50,510 nt of DNA, taken from NCBI GenBank assembly GCA_013044165.1, contig JABEVB010000127.1, forward strand, positions 1 to 50,510. The letters run 5' to 3'. Position 1 is the stretch's first letter, and each line of letters opens with the position of its first letter. Below the pieces are notes generated by a model. The model was given only the letters and a program-made list of their open reading frames with translations, did no database searches and had not been told where the DNA came from. Positions 28,646 to 38,700 of this stretch are shown one piece after another. The position numbers were made by a program, and so were the translations under genes. The stretch comes from Phycisphaerales bacterium (GTDB lineage: Bacteria > Planctomycetota > Phycisphaerae > WQYP01).

Positions 28646-30133
28646 TCAGGGTTGCGGAACCGGGATATTGTGGAAGGCGAAGGTGATGCGTGGAGTTACG
28701 ACGCCTTGCGGTAGTTTCCATACCAGCCGGATGGGCGGGCCAACGGGTCCACCAGAGGCAGCGGCTCCTGGGTGTGTAGCAACGGCCTTGGGCAGCAGGC
28801 CTGAGTTTTCGCCCGCGAGGCGCAAGTCGAACCGAACGCCTGCGGATGAATCGTTAAACGCCATCGTGCTTTGCGCTGTGAGGCGGTACGCATGGCCGCT
28901 TTTGTCGTACATTATGGCGCCCTGGCCGCCCAAGAGCATTTGTCTGATCTGGCGCTGCTGTTGGCTAAGCGATTGGAACTGTGGGCCTTGAAAGGTCATG
29001 GTGTTGACAAGCGCGACAATAGTGTATTTGCCTGTGAGGTGATGGATAACTTTACCCAACACAATGGAAAATCCGGAGGCTTGATGCGTGCGCTCTTTGA
29101 TATTGTTAATATTGTCAATTGTCCATACTTTATTGCCAATCAAGAGCGGCCTAAGTAAAAAGCCGGATAAATGGCGGATGCTCTTGGGCGCCTTGCCCGA
29201 AAGATTGAGCATAAGCAGACACGAACCATCGAATGGTCCGCTGTCGCGTGTAATGTCGTTATCGGCGAAGTTGCCTGGTTGTTGAGGAGTGAGAAGGCTT
29301 TTATTGTTCTGATCGGTTGCACGGACAACATTTAGCTGAAGCTGAGGATCGAAGCTTCCGTAGTTAAATGAGTCGTTGCCCGGGGCCGGAATGGGTGATT
29401 TCGGTTCGGTCAGCACCTTAATATGAATGGTCAGTGTCGGAGAATTTGCTTGATTGCCAAACTGGTTCTGTGCTGGTTGCAGGTTTTGAGTAGATTCCCA
29501 AGCGATGCTTTTAATGAGCAGCAGATAGGGGCCGGCCACACAATACGGCTCATGCTTGCCGATGTAGCCATGCTTCTTTAGATCTATCCCTTGAGGGGGT
29601 GCTGTTGGACCAATGCTATGGAGCAAGCCTGCCGGGCTGCAACCCGTAATATGAGCCATGTCCACCATGGCCTGCCAAAAGCTGAGTTTTCTATCGGGCA
29701 GTGACATAATGCGTTTGAGTGATGGAATGGCAGGCATCACAAAGGGCGTCCCGCCATCAGCTTGATTGCAGCATTGTTGGACCACTTGCAGCGCAGGCAG
29801 GTGTATGGCCGAAAAGTGAATAATCGTAGGCTGGCTGACGCGGTTGATTTCAACGCGGAGCAGAAGCTTTTGTAATGTCCTTCGCTCAGTCGTAGGGGCC
29901 GTTAAAAGAGCTTTCTTGATTGCGGCAACGGCTTTGGTGGGATTTTCAGCCAGCAGAGCCCCCTGCGGCGACTTTAAACTGTCTCCGGAAGATGCTACTT
30001 TCAGCACCAGCGAGGGCGTGATAGCCGGGGGCGGTTTTATTATCGCGGCAATGCAAGTGCTTTGCTGCGCCAGTGCTCCCGTCAGCGCCACGGAAAGTAC
30101 CCCCGCAACCCAAGAGATTTTGAACAATGGCAT
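28646..30133 (-). CDS. Envelope protein related to its downstream neighbour, unknown function
   Basis: A 495-residue protein from ATG 30133, which opens with a signal peptide (MPLFKISWVAGVLSVALTGA). A longer in-frame start is possible but would spoil the signal. Residues about 110-190 have an STN-like pattern (IIHFSAIHLPALQVVQQCC, then a strand ending LSFWQAMVDMAHITG). The centre is beta-rich (SPTLTIHIKVLTEPKSP, LQLNVVRATDQNNKSL). It ends PPIRLVWKLPQGV...FAFHNIPVPQP, matching the closing pattern of the next gene. Function unknown; the family seems to be an extracytoplasmic beta protein. Confidence 0.5.
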   Translation of the reverse strand: MPLFKISWVAGVLSVALTGALAQQSTCIAAIIKPPPAITPSLVLKVASSGDSLKSPQGALLAENPTKAVAAIKKALLTAPTTERRTLQKLLLRVEINRVSQPTIIHFSAIHLPALQVVQQCCNQADGGTPFVMPAIPSLKRIMSLPDRKLSFWQAMVDMAHITGCSPAGLLHSIGPTAPPQGIDLKKHGYIGKHEPYCVAGPYLLLIKSIAWESTQNLQPAQNQFGNQANSPTLTIHIKVLTEPKSPIPAPGNDSFNYGSFDPQLQLNVVRATDQNNKSLLTPQQPGNFADNDITRDSGPFDGSCLLMLNLSGKAPKSIRHLSGFLLRPLLIGNKVWTIDNINNIKERTHQASGFSIVLGKVIHHLTGKYTIVALVNTMTFQGPQFQSLSQQQRQIRQMLLGGQGAIMYDKSGHAYRLTAQSTMAFNDSSAGVRFDLRLAGENSGLLPKAVATHPGAAASGGPVGPPIRLVWKLPQGVVTPRITFAFHNIPVPQP

Positions 30134-30269
30134 GAGCCTGCAGCATAAGTTATGCGACGGCCGAATAGTCAACGTATTGTTGTTGCACATTGCCAAGACT
30201 CCAGTTGGGCACGCCTATATTGTATTAAGCAAAACGACGTCAAACAAGAGAATGGAGCCGGATCGCTTG

Positions 30270-33200
30270 TCATTCTATCTCCACGAGTAAATCGCCAGTG
30301 GCGACGGTCATGCCAGGGCGTACGTCAATAGCCTTGATTTTTCCGTCACGCGGGCTGTAGACTGCGGTTTCCATTTTCATGGCTTCGATGGAGAGCAGTT
30401 TGTCCCCTCGCGCGATGGCTTGGCCAAGGCTTACCGAAACGGCGCTGATTTTGCCGGGCATGGGAGCGCCGACATGTGACGGATTGTCTTTATCAGCCTT
30501 GGGAAGTTCAGCGCGCGCTTTACCGGCGAGCGATTTATCGGCAACCTTAACTTCGCGTGGCTGACCATTGAGTTCAAAAAAGACAGTACGCATCCCATCG
30601 GGGTCGGCATCGCCGACGGTCAAAAACTTCACGAGCAGAGTTTTGCCGGTATCAATTTGAATGGGGACTTCGACATAAGGCTGCATCGGGTAAAAGAACG
30701 CGGGCGTTGGAATGATGCTGACATCATCAAAGTGGTGTCGCATGCGGTCGAAAGCGAGGTATACCTGCGGGTACATGAGGTAGCTGGCGAGATTGGTGTC
30801 GCTTGCCGGGCCATAGGACTTTTCGGCAAGTTCTTTGCGTGCGGCCTCGAGATCAACGGAAGGGAGTTTGGCGCCGGGCCTTGCGGTGTTGGGCTTGGTG
30901 GCTTTGAGGATGATCTTTTGCAGGGCTTTGGGCCATCCACCGGGAGGCTGGCCGAGGTCGCCGCGGAACATCTCGACGACGCTCTTGGGCAGATCCAGAT
31001 GGCGCGACTCATCGAGCAGGTCTTGTGGCTGCAGGTTGTTGGTGACCATAAACAGGGCCATATCACCGACGACCTTGCTGGAGGGGGTCACTTTAACGAT
31101 ATCGCCAAAAAGCTGATTGACTTTGGCGTACATGGAGGCGACTTCGTTCCAGCGGTCGGCGAGGCCGAGGCTGCGAGCCTGCACACGCAGGTTGGTGTAT
31201 TGGCCGCCGGGCATTTCGTGCTCGTAAACCGAAGCGGTGGAGGCAAGCATGCCTTCTTCAAAGGGTTGATAGAATCGTCGTACAGCCTCCCAGTAATCGG
31301 CGAGGCGGGCGAGGGCTTCCTGGTCAAGTTCGCTGTCGCGTGGGGTGTTGGCCAGGGACGCGACCAGGGAGTTCAGATTGGGCTGGCTGGTCATGCCACT
31401 CATGGAGCTGATGGCGGCATCCACGATGTTGACTCCGGCCTGTGAGGCCATGAGTATGCTGGCGGCCTGCACGCCGGCGGTATCGTGCGTATGAAAATGA
31501 ATGGGAATACCGACCTCCTCGCGGAGGGCTTTGACGAGCCTCTGCGCTGCAAATGGCTTGAGAAGGCCTGCCATATCTTTAATGCCAAGAATATGCGTTC
31601 CCATCTTTTCGAGTTCGCGGGCCATCTTGACGTAGTAGCGCAGCGAATACTTATGGCGTTTAGGGTCGAGAATGTCGCCGGTGTAGCAAATGGCGGCTTC
31701 AAGAATGGCGCCGTTGTTGAGCACGGCATCCATCGCTACCTGCATGTTGCGCGTCCAGTTGAGCGAATCAAAAACACGGAAAACATCTATGCCGTTTTCG
31801 GCGGCCTGCTTGACAAAAAACTTAACAACATTGTCGGCGTAGTTGGTGTAGCCAACGGCGTTGCTGGCCCGCAAGAGCATTTGAAACAGAATGTTGGGAA
31901 CCCTCTCTCGCAGGTTGGCGAGGCGCTTCCAGGGGTCCTCATGCAGGAATCGCATGGCGGTATCGAAGGTGGCTCCGCCCCACATCTCAAGGCTAAAGAG
32001 GTTGGGCAGTCGGTGGGCGATTGCGTCGGCCGGGCCGAGCAGGTCCACGGTGCGTACCCTGGTGGCCAGGAGCGACTGATGTGCATCGCGCATCGTGGTG
32101 TCGGTAAACATAAGCCGCTTTTGGTTCAGCAGCCATTTGGAAAATCCTGCAGCACCAAGCTCTTTGAACTTGTCGCGTGACCCTGTGGGTATTAACGAGC
32201 CGTGCTCAAATGGTATGGTCGGTGGCGGCGTCATGACCGCAAGATCGGGGAGATGTTTTACGTCGGGCGAGCCATTGACAATAACATTGCCGAGGAAGGT
32301 CAGCAGTTTGGTAGCGCGGTCACGGCGGATGGTAAGACGAAAGAGCGCCGGCGTAGAGTCTACAAAAGTGGTGGTAGCGTCGCCGGCCAGAAACGTGGGG
32401 TGTTGGACCAGATTTTCGAGGAACGGAATATTGGTTTTTACGCCGCGCACGCGAAACTCGGAAAGCGCACGCACGGTGCGGGCAACGGTTTCTTCAAAGG
32501 TGGATGCAAAGCATGTGAGCTTGACGAGCAGTGAATCGAAATGGGGTGTAATGACCGCTCCGGTATAGGCGGTGCCACCATCGAGTCGCACGCCAAAGCC
32601 GGCGGGCGATCGGTAGCTGGTAATGCGACCGTAATCAGGGATGAAGTGATTGACCGGGTCTTCGCTGGTAATGCGCGACTGCAGCGCAACGCCGCGATAG
32701 GTAATGTGCTCCTGCTGCGGGATGTTGATGGGGGGCTTGTGGAGCGAGTACCCCTGTGCGACGAGAAGTTGAGATTTAACGAGGTCTACACCGGTGATAA
32801 TTTCAGTGACGGTGTGCTCCACCTGAATGCGCGGATTGACTTCTATAAAGAAAAACTCGCCACTTTCCGCATCTACAAGAAATTCAACGGTGCCGGCGTT
32901 TTGGTATCGTACCTGCCGACCGATAAGCAAGGCGGCGTGACAAATGCGATCGCGCAGGGCGGGATCGAGGCCAACGGCGGGGGCGAGTTCGACGACCTTC
33001 TGGTGGCGACGCTGTACGGAGCAGTCGCGTTCAAAGAGATGTACGAGATTGCCATGGGAATCGCCGAGCAGTTGGACTTCAATATGCTTGGCTCGGGTGA
33101 TGTAGCGCTCCATGAAGACTTCGGTTTTGCCGAAGGCGCCGCCAGCCTCGCGCTGTGCTTCTTCGAGCTTGCCGGCGAGTTCATCGGCAGATTTGACGAC

Positions 33201-33707
33201 GCGCATGCCACGGCCGCCGCCCCCAAAACTGGCTTTAATGATGAGGGGGAAGCCTATTTGCCTGGATTCCTTTTTGATGGCGGCGGGATCGGTCATACCG
33301 TGCTCCGTACCGGGGAGAATGGGCACGCCGGCTTTGCGGGCAATGTTGCGCGCGGCGGTTTTATCGCCAAAAGCGCGGAGCATGGCAGGGGTAGGGCCTA
33401 CGAAGGTGATGTCGGCATCGGCACAGGCCTGGGCAAAGTCAGCATTTTCAGATAGAAATCCATAGCCTGGGTGAATGGCATCCACACCATGTTCTTTGGC
33501 CAGAGCAATAATGGCCGGAATATTAAGGTAGTTTTTGACGGGCGCGTCAGGGCCGCCGACCTGATAGGATTCGTCCGCCTTAAAGCGGTGAAGGCTGTAA
33601 CGGTCTTCGTGACTGTAAATGGCTACGGTAGACAGTCCCAGCTCGGTGGCAGCCCGGAAAACGCGAATAGCAATTTCGCTGCGGTTGGCAACAAGCAATT
33701 TTTTCAT
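30270..33707 (-). CDS. pyc: Pyruvate carboxylase (biotin-dependent, single chain)
   Basis: A 1145-residue enzyme making oxaloacetate from pyruvate, bicarbonate and ATP. ATG 33707 (MKKLLVANRSEIAIRVFRA) follows AAAGGAA; a 50-residue in-frame upstream extension is not part of the family. Domains: biotin carboxylase 1-450 (ASFGGGGRGMRVV, MERYITRAKHIEVQ, RDCSVQRRHQKVVE, FIEVNPRIQVEHTVTE); carboxyltransferase about 530-810 (DTTMRDAHQSLLATR, metal site and LGIKDMAGLLKP with the carbamylated Lys); and the C-terminal biotin carrier with EAMKMETAV (biotinyl Lys1111). All expected motifs are present. It replenishes the TCA cycle or supports gluconeogenesis. Divergent from tgt. Confidence 0.97.
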   Translation of the reverse strand: MKKLLVANRSEIAIRVFRAATELGLSTVAIYSHEDRYSLHRFKADESYQVGGPDAPVKNYLNIPAIIALAKEHGVDAIHPGYGFLSENADFAQACADADITFVGPTPAMLRAFGDKTAARNIARKAGVPILPGTEHGMTDPAAIKKESRQIGFPLIIKASFGGGGRGMRVVKSADELAGKLEEAQREAGGAFGKTEVFMERYITRAKHIEVQLLGDSHGNLVHLFERDCSVQRRHQKVVELAPAVGLDPALRDRICHAALLIGRQVRYQNAGTVEFLVDAESGEFFFIEVNPRIQVEHTVTEIITGVDLVKSQLLVAQGYSLHKPPINIPQQEHITYRGVALQSRITSEDPVNHFIPDYGRITSYRSPAGFGVRLDGGTAYTGAVITPHFDSLLVKLTCFASTFEETVARTVRALSEFRVRGVKTNIPFLENLVQHPTFLAGDATTTFVDSTPALFRLTIRRDRATKLLTFLGNVIVNGSPDVKHLPDLAVMTPPPTIPFEHGSLIPTGSRDKFKELGAAGFSKWLLNQKRLMFTDTTMRDAHQSLLATRVRTVDLLGPADAIAHRLPNLFSLEMWGGATFDTAMRFLHEDPWKRLANLRERVPNILFQMLLRASNAVGYTNYADNVVKFFVKQAAENGIDVFRVFDSLNWTRNMQVAMDAVLNNGAILEAAICYTGDILDPKRHKYSLRYYVKMARELEKMGTHILGIKDMAGLLKPFAAQRLVKALREEVGIPIHFHTHDTAGVQAASILMASQAGVNIVDAAISSMSGMTSQPNLNSLVASLANTPRDSELDQEALARLADYWEAVRRFYQPFEEGMLASTASVYEHEMPGGQYTNLRVQARSLGLADRWNEVASMYAKVNQLFGDIVKVTPSSKVVGDMALFMVTNNLQPQDLLDESRHLDLPKSVVEMFRGDLGQPPGGWPKALQKIILKATKPNTARPGAKLPSVDLEAARKELAEKSYGPASDTNLASYLMYPQVYLAFDRMRHHFDDVSIIPTPAFFYPMQPYVEVPIQIDTGKTLLVKFLTVGDADPDGMRTVFFELNGQPREVKVADKSLAGKARAELPKADKDNPSHVGAPMPGKISAVSVSLGQAIARGDKLLSIEAMKMETAVYSPRDGKIKAIDVRPGMTVATGDLLVEIE

Positions 33708-33834
33708 ATTTAAGGTTCCTTTATGGTGGCAATACCCTTCAAGAATAATCGAAAAAGCTGCATTCGTTAAGCATGTACGAGCGTTTTTGAGAGAAATTCT
33801 GGCTGGCAAAGGAGCCAGAGAAACCCGGCGGCGC

Positions 33835-33863
33835 TTTACCGTCCGGCTTGAAGCCAATATAAG
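33835..33863 (+). promoter_or_regulatory. Candidate promoter of tgt
   Basis: TTTACC (4 of 6), 17 bases, TATAAG (5 of 6). The -10 ends only eight bases before the ATG at 33872, so transcription would start within one or two bases of the start codon. Confidence 0.35.
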
Positions 33864-33871
33864 CTTGGGCC

Positions 33872-35005
33872 ATGGGAATAAGGTTTACGGTATCAGGGCA
33901 GGATTCTGGCTCGGCGGCGCGGCTTGGGCGCGTGGAGACCGAGCATGGCGGGTTTGACACGCCCGCGTTTATGACGGTGGGCACCCGCGGCAGTGTCAAA
34001 GGCCTCACCCCGGCGATGCTGCGCGATTGTGGTTGTCAAATAGTACTTGGCAACACCTATCATCTGATGTTGCGGCCTGGCTCGGCCGTGGTGGCGGCAC
34101 TTGGCGGGTTGCCGGAATTCAGCGGTTGGCGTGGCCCCATGCTTACCGATTCGGGTGGATTTCAAGTTTTTTCGCTGGCGAGCCTGCGAGAGTTTGGTGA
34201 TGATGGCGTCATTTTTAGATCGCACATTGATGGTGCTGAAATCCACTTAGGTCCGTTGGAATCCATGCGTGTACAGCATGAGCTTGGCGCTGATATTGCC
34301 ATGACCTTTGACGACTGTCCGCCGGCCGACTGCTCGCCGGAACGTCTGAGTGATGCAATAGCCCGCACACTGCGGTGGGCCGAGATGTGCTGCCGGGAAC
34401 ATCAGCGATTAGATCCACAGGGGCGGCAGGCACTCTTTGGCATTGTTCAGGGTGGCACAGATGCTGCGGTACGACACCAATGCGCGGTGGAACTGATCAA
34501 ACTGGACTTTGCCGGCTACGCCATTGGCGGCTTGGCGGTTGGTGAAGGCCACGCCCGTATGGTGGAGACGATTGCCGTCACCGCGCCATTGCTGCCGGCG
34601 CATAAGCCGCGTTACCTGATGGGGGTTGGCTACCCGCGGGATATTTTGGAGGCGGTAAAATGCGGCGTAGATATGTTCGACTGCGTGCTGCCGACGCGCA
34701 ATGGGCGTAACGCTTTGGCGTTTACATATGATGGACCCATGCGGCTGCGTAATGCGCAATACATAAGTGATGCCCGACCCTTGGAGCCGGGTTGCGATTG
34801 CCTGTGTTGCCGGGAGTTTTCGCGAGGGTACATTCGGCACCTGTTTTCGGTAGGGGAGATGCTCGGACCAACGCTGGTGTCGGTGCATAATGTCAGGTTC
34901 TTCCAGCGCTGGATGCTGGACATCAGGCGTGCTATACGGGACAATAACCTTTCTGCCCTGAAAGCGCCCGATGCGGGCGCTATCAGGGGCGAAAATGGCG
35001 TGTAA
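33872..35005 (+). CDS. tgt: tRNA-guanine transglycosylase (queuine)
   Basis: A 377-residue enzyme that swaps guanine for preQ1 at the wobble position of tRNAs with GUN anticodons. The TIM barrel holds DSGGFQVFSL (catalytic Asp), GGLAVGE, MGVGYPRD and the nucleophile Asp in DCVLPTRNGRNA. The zinc site is CDCLCCREFSRGYIRHL (three Cys and a His). Full length for the family. No ribosome site is visible before ATG 33872. Followed 160 bases later by yajC, an order (tgt-yajC-secD) widespread in bacteria. Confidence 0.96.
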   Translation: MGIRFTVSGQDSGSAARLGRVETEHGGFDTPAFMTVGTRGSVKGLTPAMLRDCGCQIVLGNTYHLMLRPGSAVVAALGGLPEFSGWRGPMLTDSGGFQVFSLASLREFGDDGVIFRSHIDGAEIHLGPLESMRVQHELGADIAMTFDDCPPADCSPERLSDAIARTLRWAEMCCREHQRLDPQGRQALFGIVQGGTDAAVRHQCAVELIKLDFAGYAIGGLAVGEGHARMVETIAVTAPLLPAHKPRYLMGVGYPRDILEAVKCGVDMFDCVLPTRNGRNALAFTYDGPMRLRNAQYISDARPLEPGCDCLCCREFSRGYIRHLFSVGEMLGPTLVSVHNVRFFQRWMLDIRRAIRDNNLSALKAPDAGAIRGENGV

Positions 35006-35126
35006 TGCCGGTTTCGCCGGCATCCGGCGGCTGCGGAGAATCCAAACATAAATTTGGCGGCCCGGTGCTCCGGCCTGTGGCTGGCCGGGTGAATCTGCTG
35101 GCTTGGCTTGTTGCCTGAAGGCAGGC
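35005..35126 (+). promoter_or_regulatory. Cluster of three hairpins between tgt and yajC
   Basis: Three perfect stems: ATGCCGG-5-CCGGCAT (35005-35023, starting at the tgt stop), CCGGCC-7-GGCCGG (35070-35088) and GCCTG-4-CAGGC (35113-35126). None is followed by a T-run, so intrinsic termination is unproven. They may slow or process the transcript, or reflect GC-rich repeat DNA. Confidence 0.4.
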
Positions 35127-35165
35127 GACAGGCACGCGGCGAGTTAATAATTAAGAGGAACAGTT

Positions 35166-35726
35166 ATGCAACGTAAGTTAGCGGTGTTGGCATTAGTGGT
35201 GTCGCTTGGGGTACTAACACCAGGCGGGAAAAGTGCCATGACCTTGGCCGACAATAGTGCCCCGGTGGCTATGCCCGTGGCGGGCGGCGCGCCGGTGGCT
35301 GCGCCTGCGGCCGCTCCGGTGGCGGGTGCAGGCAATGCTGCTGCTGCAGTCGGGCAAAAGGCGACAGCGGGCGCGGCCAAGGCCGGTACCGCAGCCGCGC
35401 AAGCCCCGACGGCAAAGAAGCCGGTGCCCGATCAGGGGTTTTCCCTCACCAGCCTGATTTTACCGGTGGGTTTAATTCTCATTCTGTTCTTTTTGATGCG
35501 GGCTCCCAAAAAAGAACAAAAGCGGCGTGAGCAGATGATGGCGTCGCTGAAAAAGGGAGATCGCGTCGTAACCACCGGGGGCATGGTGTGCTCGGTGGTG
35601 GATGTGCGCGACGACGACATTGTGCTGAAGATTGACGAGTCGAACAACGTCAAAGCCAGATTTTTGAAAACGGCGGTGGCCTCGGTGGTGCCGGACGATA
35701 AGGCGGGCGATGATAGTAAAAATTGA
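35166..35726 (+). CDS. yajC: Preprotein translocase subunit YajC
   Basis: A 186-residue accessory of the SecDF complex; GAGG lies before the ATG. It begins with a signal-like segment (residues 1-20) and a long Ala/Pro/Gly-rich low-complexity region (25-85), both unusual for YajC, which is normally about 110 residues. The YajC core follows: one membrane segment (about 93-112, LILPVGLILILFFLMRAP), KKEQKRREQMMASLKKGDRVVTTGG and the small beta domain. The extended N-terminus may act as an extracytoplasmic spacer. Confidence 0.93.
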   Translation: MQRKLAVLALVVSLGVLTPGGKSAMTLADNSAPVAMPVAGGAPVAAPAAAPVAGAGNAAAAVGQKATAGAAKAGTAAAQAPTAKKPVPDQGFSLTSLILPVGLILILFFLMRAPKKEQKRREQMMASLKKGDRVVTTGGMVCSVVDVRDDDIVLKIDESNNVKARFLKTAVASVVPDDKAGDDSKN

Positions 35727-35798
35727 TAATCGCCTTGTCGGCACTCGCTGACAGCTAAAATCGAATGCCATCTTTGCAACAACAGCCTCGGAAACGAT

Positions 35799-38700
35799 AT
35801 GAAGACAAACTTATGGGCAAGGTTCGGACTTATATTTGCGGCTATCGCGCTGGCGGTGCTGTGCATTTACTTCAATGGCGTCAAGGGCGGCATTGATCTC
35901 TCCGGCGGCACGGACCTCATTTACCAGCTTAATATTCCCAAAGGGTTTCATGGCGATCCCAATCGGCTGGCGCAGCAGGTGGTGGATGTGCTTAAAAAGA
36001 GAGTAGACCCAAAAAGCGTGCGCAATTTGGTGTGGCGGGTGCTCAGCGGCAACCGCATCGAAATTCAGATGCCGCTGGCTGATGAGAAATCGCGGCAAGC
36101 GCAGGCTGCTTATCAAAAGCTCGTTGACAAACTGCTGGCCGACAACATTCAGCCATCGCAGATTAATGCGGCTGTGGCTGCCCAGCCTGCCAGCCTTCGT
36201 GAGAAGGATATTGCAGCTCTGGCGGGTACCAATCAGAAGCGGCTGGTGTTGCTCAAGCAGCTTGCCATAAGTTACGACGCGTACCACAGCGCCCGACAGG
36301 CTGCAGGACGCTACAGTCCGACGGATTTACCTGATGCGCTGCTGCAGCGGCTGAACAATACCGAGGCGGTTTATGAGCAGGCACTTAACGCCGTGCTGGC
36401 GGAAAATATCAACGTGCGGCAATTGGCGAACGTGCTTGAAGCCATTTACGACACCGGCAGCGCTCAGGCGAAGACTTCGTTAAGTCAGCTGATCGCCAAT
36501 CATCCGGGGCGAGCGGCTGTTATTCACCAGCTTGTGGCGGCCTACAGCAATTTGCGTAAGCATAGTGGCGGCTTGGACAATCCTGCCGAGCTTGAGCGGT
36601 TGTTGCGTGGCGCCGGTGTGCTTGATTTTAGAATTGCGGCCAGCCCAAGTTTGCCGGGTATGCTTACGGCCGTTCGGCAACTTGAGGCCAAGGGTCCGCA
36701 TAATGCCATCACACCGTCTGGTCTGCGCTGGTTTGAAATTGATCCTGTCAATGGCAAAGATCTGCTGCCCAAGCCAAGTGAACCGCCATATTATGTAACC
36801 GGTGAATATCAAGGTCGGCACTACGTTCTTTTGTATGATGCTCCAGGCAAAATGATGACTCACGCGCCAAGCTTTAAGCCGTGGAAGGTTGAATTGGCGC
36901 AGTTTGGGTCTGATCCAAGTACGGGCCAGCCGACGGTTTACTTCAATCTTGATGATGCCGGCGGTTACTACATGGGGCAGTTGACCAGTGCGAATCGCAA
37001 TCAAAATATGGCAATCTTGCTGGATGGCAAGGCAATTACGGCACCGAGCATTCGTGGGATCATTCATAAGCAGGGGCAAATAACGCTGGGCACAGCCACC
37101 AACGTGCTGGCGGCTCGATCCATTGCCAATGAAGGCCACACGAGCACGCAGATACTCAACGCGGGTTCGCTGCCGGCTACGCTGCAATCGCAGCCGATAT
37201 CGGTGCAAACAATTGGTTCGACGCTTGGAGCCGACAATCTTCGCGCCGGTTTGCGCAGCGCCGTCATAGCCGTGATTGTGGTGTTGCTGTTCATGTTTAC
37301 CTACTACACGATTACCGGTGCGTTTGCGGACATAGCACTGTTGATGAACCTGCTGCTGTTGATGGGCGTCATGTCGCTGCTGCATGCGACATTCACCCTG
37401 CCGGGCATCGCCGGCGTGGTGTTGACCCTGGGTATGGCGGTGGATGCGAACATTCTGATTAATGAGCGTATCCGCGAGGAGTTGCACAAGGGTGCTTCGC
37501 TGTGGTTGGCGGTTAAGCAGGGATATGACAAGGTTTTCTGGACTATTTTTGACGCTAACCTTACAACGTCGCTTACCAGCATCGTGCTGATAGAACTCGG
37601 ATCGGAAGACGTAAAGGGCTTTGGCATAACGCTGCTGATTGGTTTGGCGGTGCACATGTTTACGGCCTTGTTTGTCACGCGCACGCTGATGATTACCGCC
37701 ATTCGTACGGGTGTGATGCGTAAGATAGATGATCTTTCTGTGGCGGAATATTTCCGCGATTTGTTTACGTTTACCTGGCTCAGAGGTCGCTGGCCTTTTA
37801 TGCGGGTTTTCACGCTGACCAACTTTGATTGGATCAGCAAACGTTACATTTTCTGGATTGTTTCGGCATTGGTCATGATTTCTGGCATGGTGGCGTTTTG
37901 GGCACGCGGCACCCATAAGTATGACACGGAATTTAACGGCGGCACTCAAATTACGCTGCACCTTAAACCGGGAAAGACGCTTGCGGTGTCGGCGGTGCGC
38001 GAGCGCGTTGCGGCACTGGGGCGGAGCGATCGGGCGCTGGCAGCGTTGCGGCGAGCCACGGTTTACAGTGTGGGTGCCAAGCATAATGAGTTTACGATCA
38101 TCACAAGCATCGTAAACCCGGAAAGCAAGCCTGGCGCGACTGCAACTGCAAGCCCCGTTCAGGACCTTACACAGAAGCTTGAAGCGACGTTTGCGGATGT
38201 GATTGCCGTCACGCGCAAACTGAACTTTTCGGACGTCAATGTCTCGCCGAGCCATATACAACGGCTGTTTGACGACGGCACGATTTTCGCAATCACCAAA
38301 AATAGTCTGCAGGAATTGATTCCGCACGGCCCAAATGTTGATGTAAGCGATTACCACGGTGGCGTGGGTGTGGTGCTTCGTAATATTTCGCCGCCGGAGA
38401 CGGTGGCTCACCTTATGTCTCGCATCCGGCAGATGGCGCAGGAGCCGGATTTCGCCCGGCTGCAGTACCGGCCTTTTAAGGTGATTCCACTGGCCTATGC
38501 GGCAAACGCGGCAGGCAAAGGCCCCGCCCCCGTGACGGCGGCCGTGGTGGTGGCGGTGGATGACAACTTCCTTTACAACCCCGACGATTCCGGCAAGACG
38601 GCTCTCTGGAAGCAACAGGTTGCCGCTTCACAATGGGACATTATCCGCACCGCGCTGACAACATCCGGTGGGCTTGCGGGTGTCAACAGCTTTGCGCCGC

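Noticed and set aside
36480..38615. A 711-codon open frame antisense to secDF
   Set aside because: Arg/His-rich with no domain, membrane pattern or ribosome site; a shadow of the codon bias of secDF.
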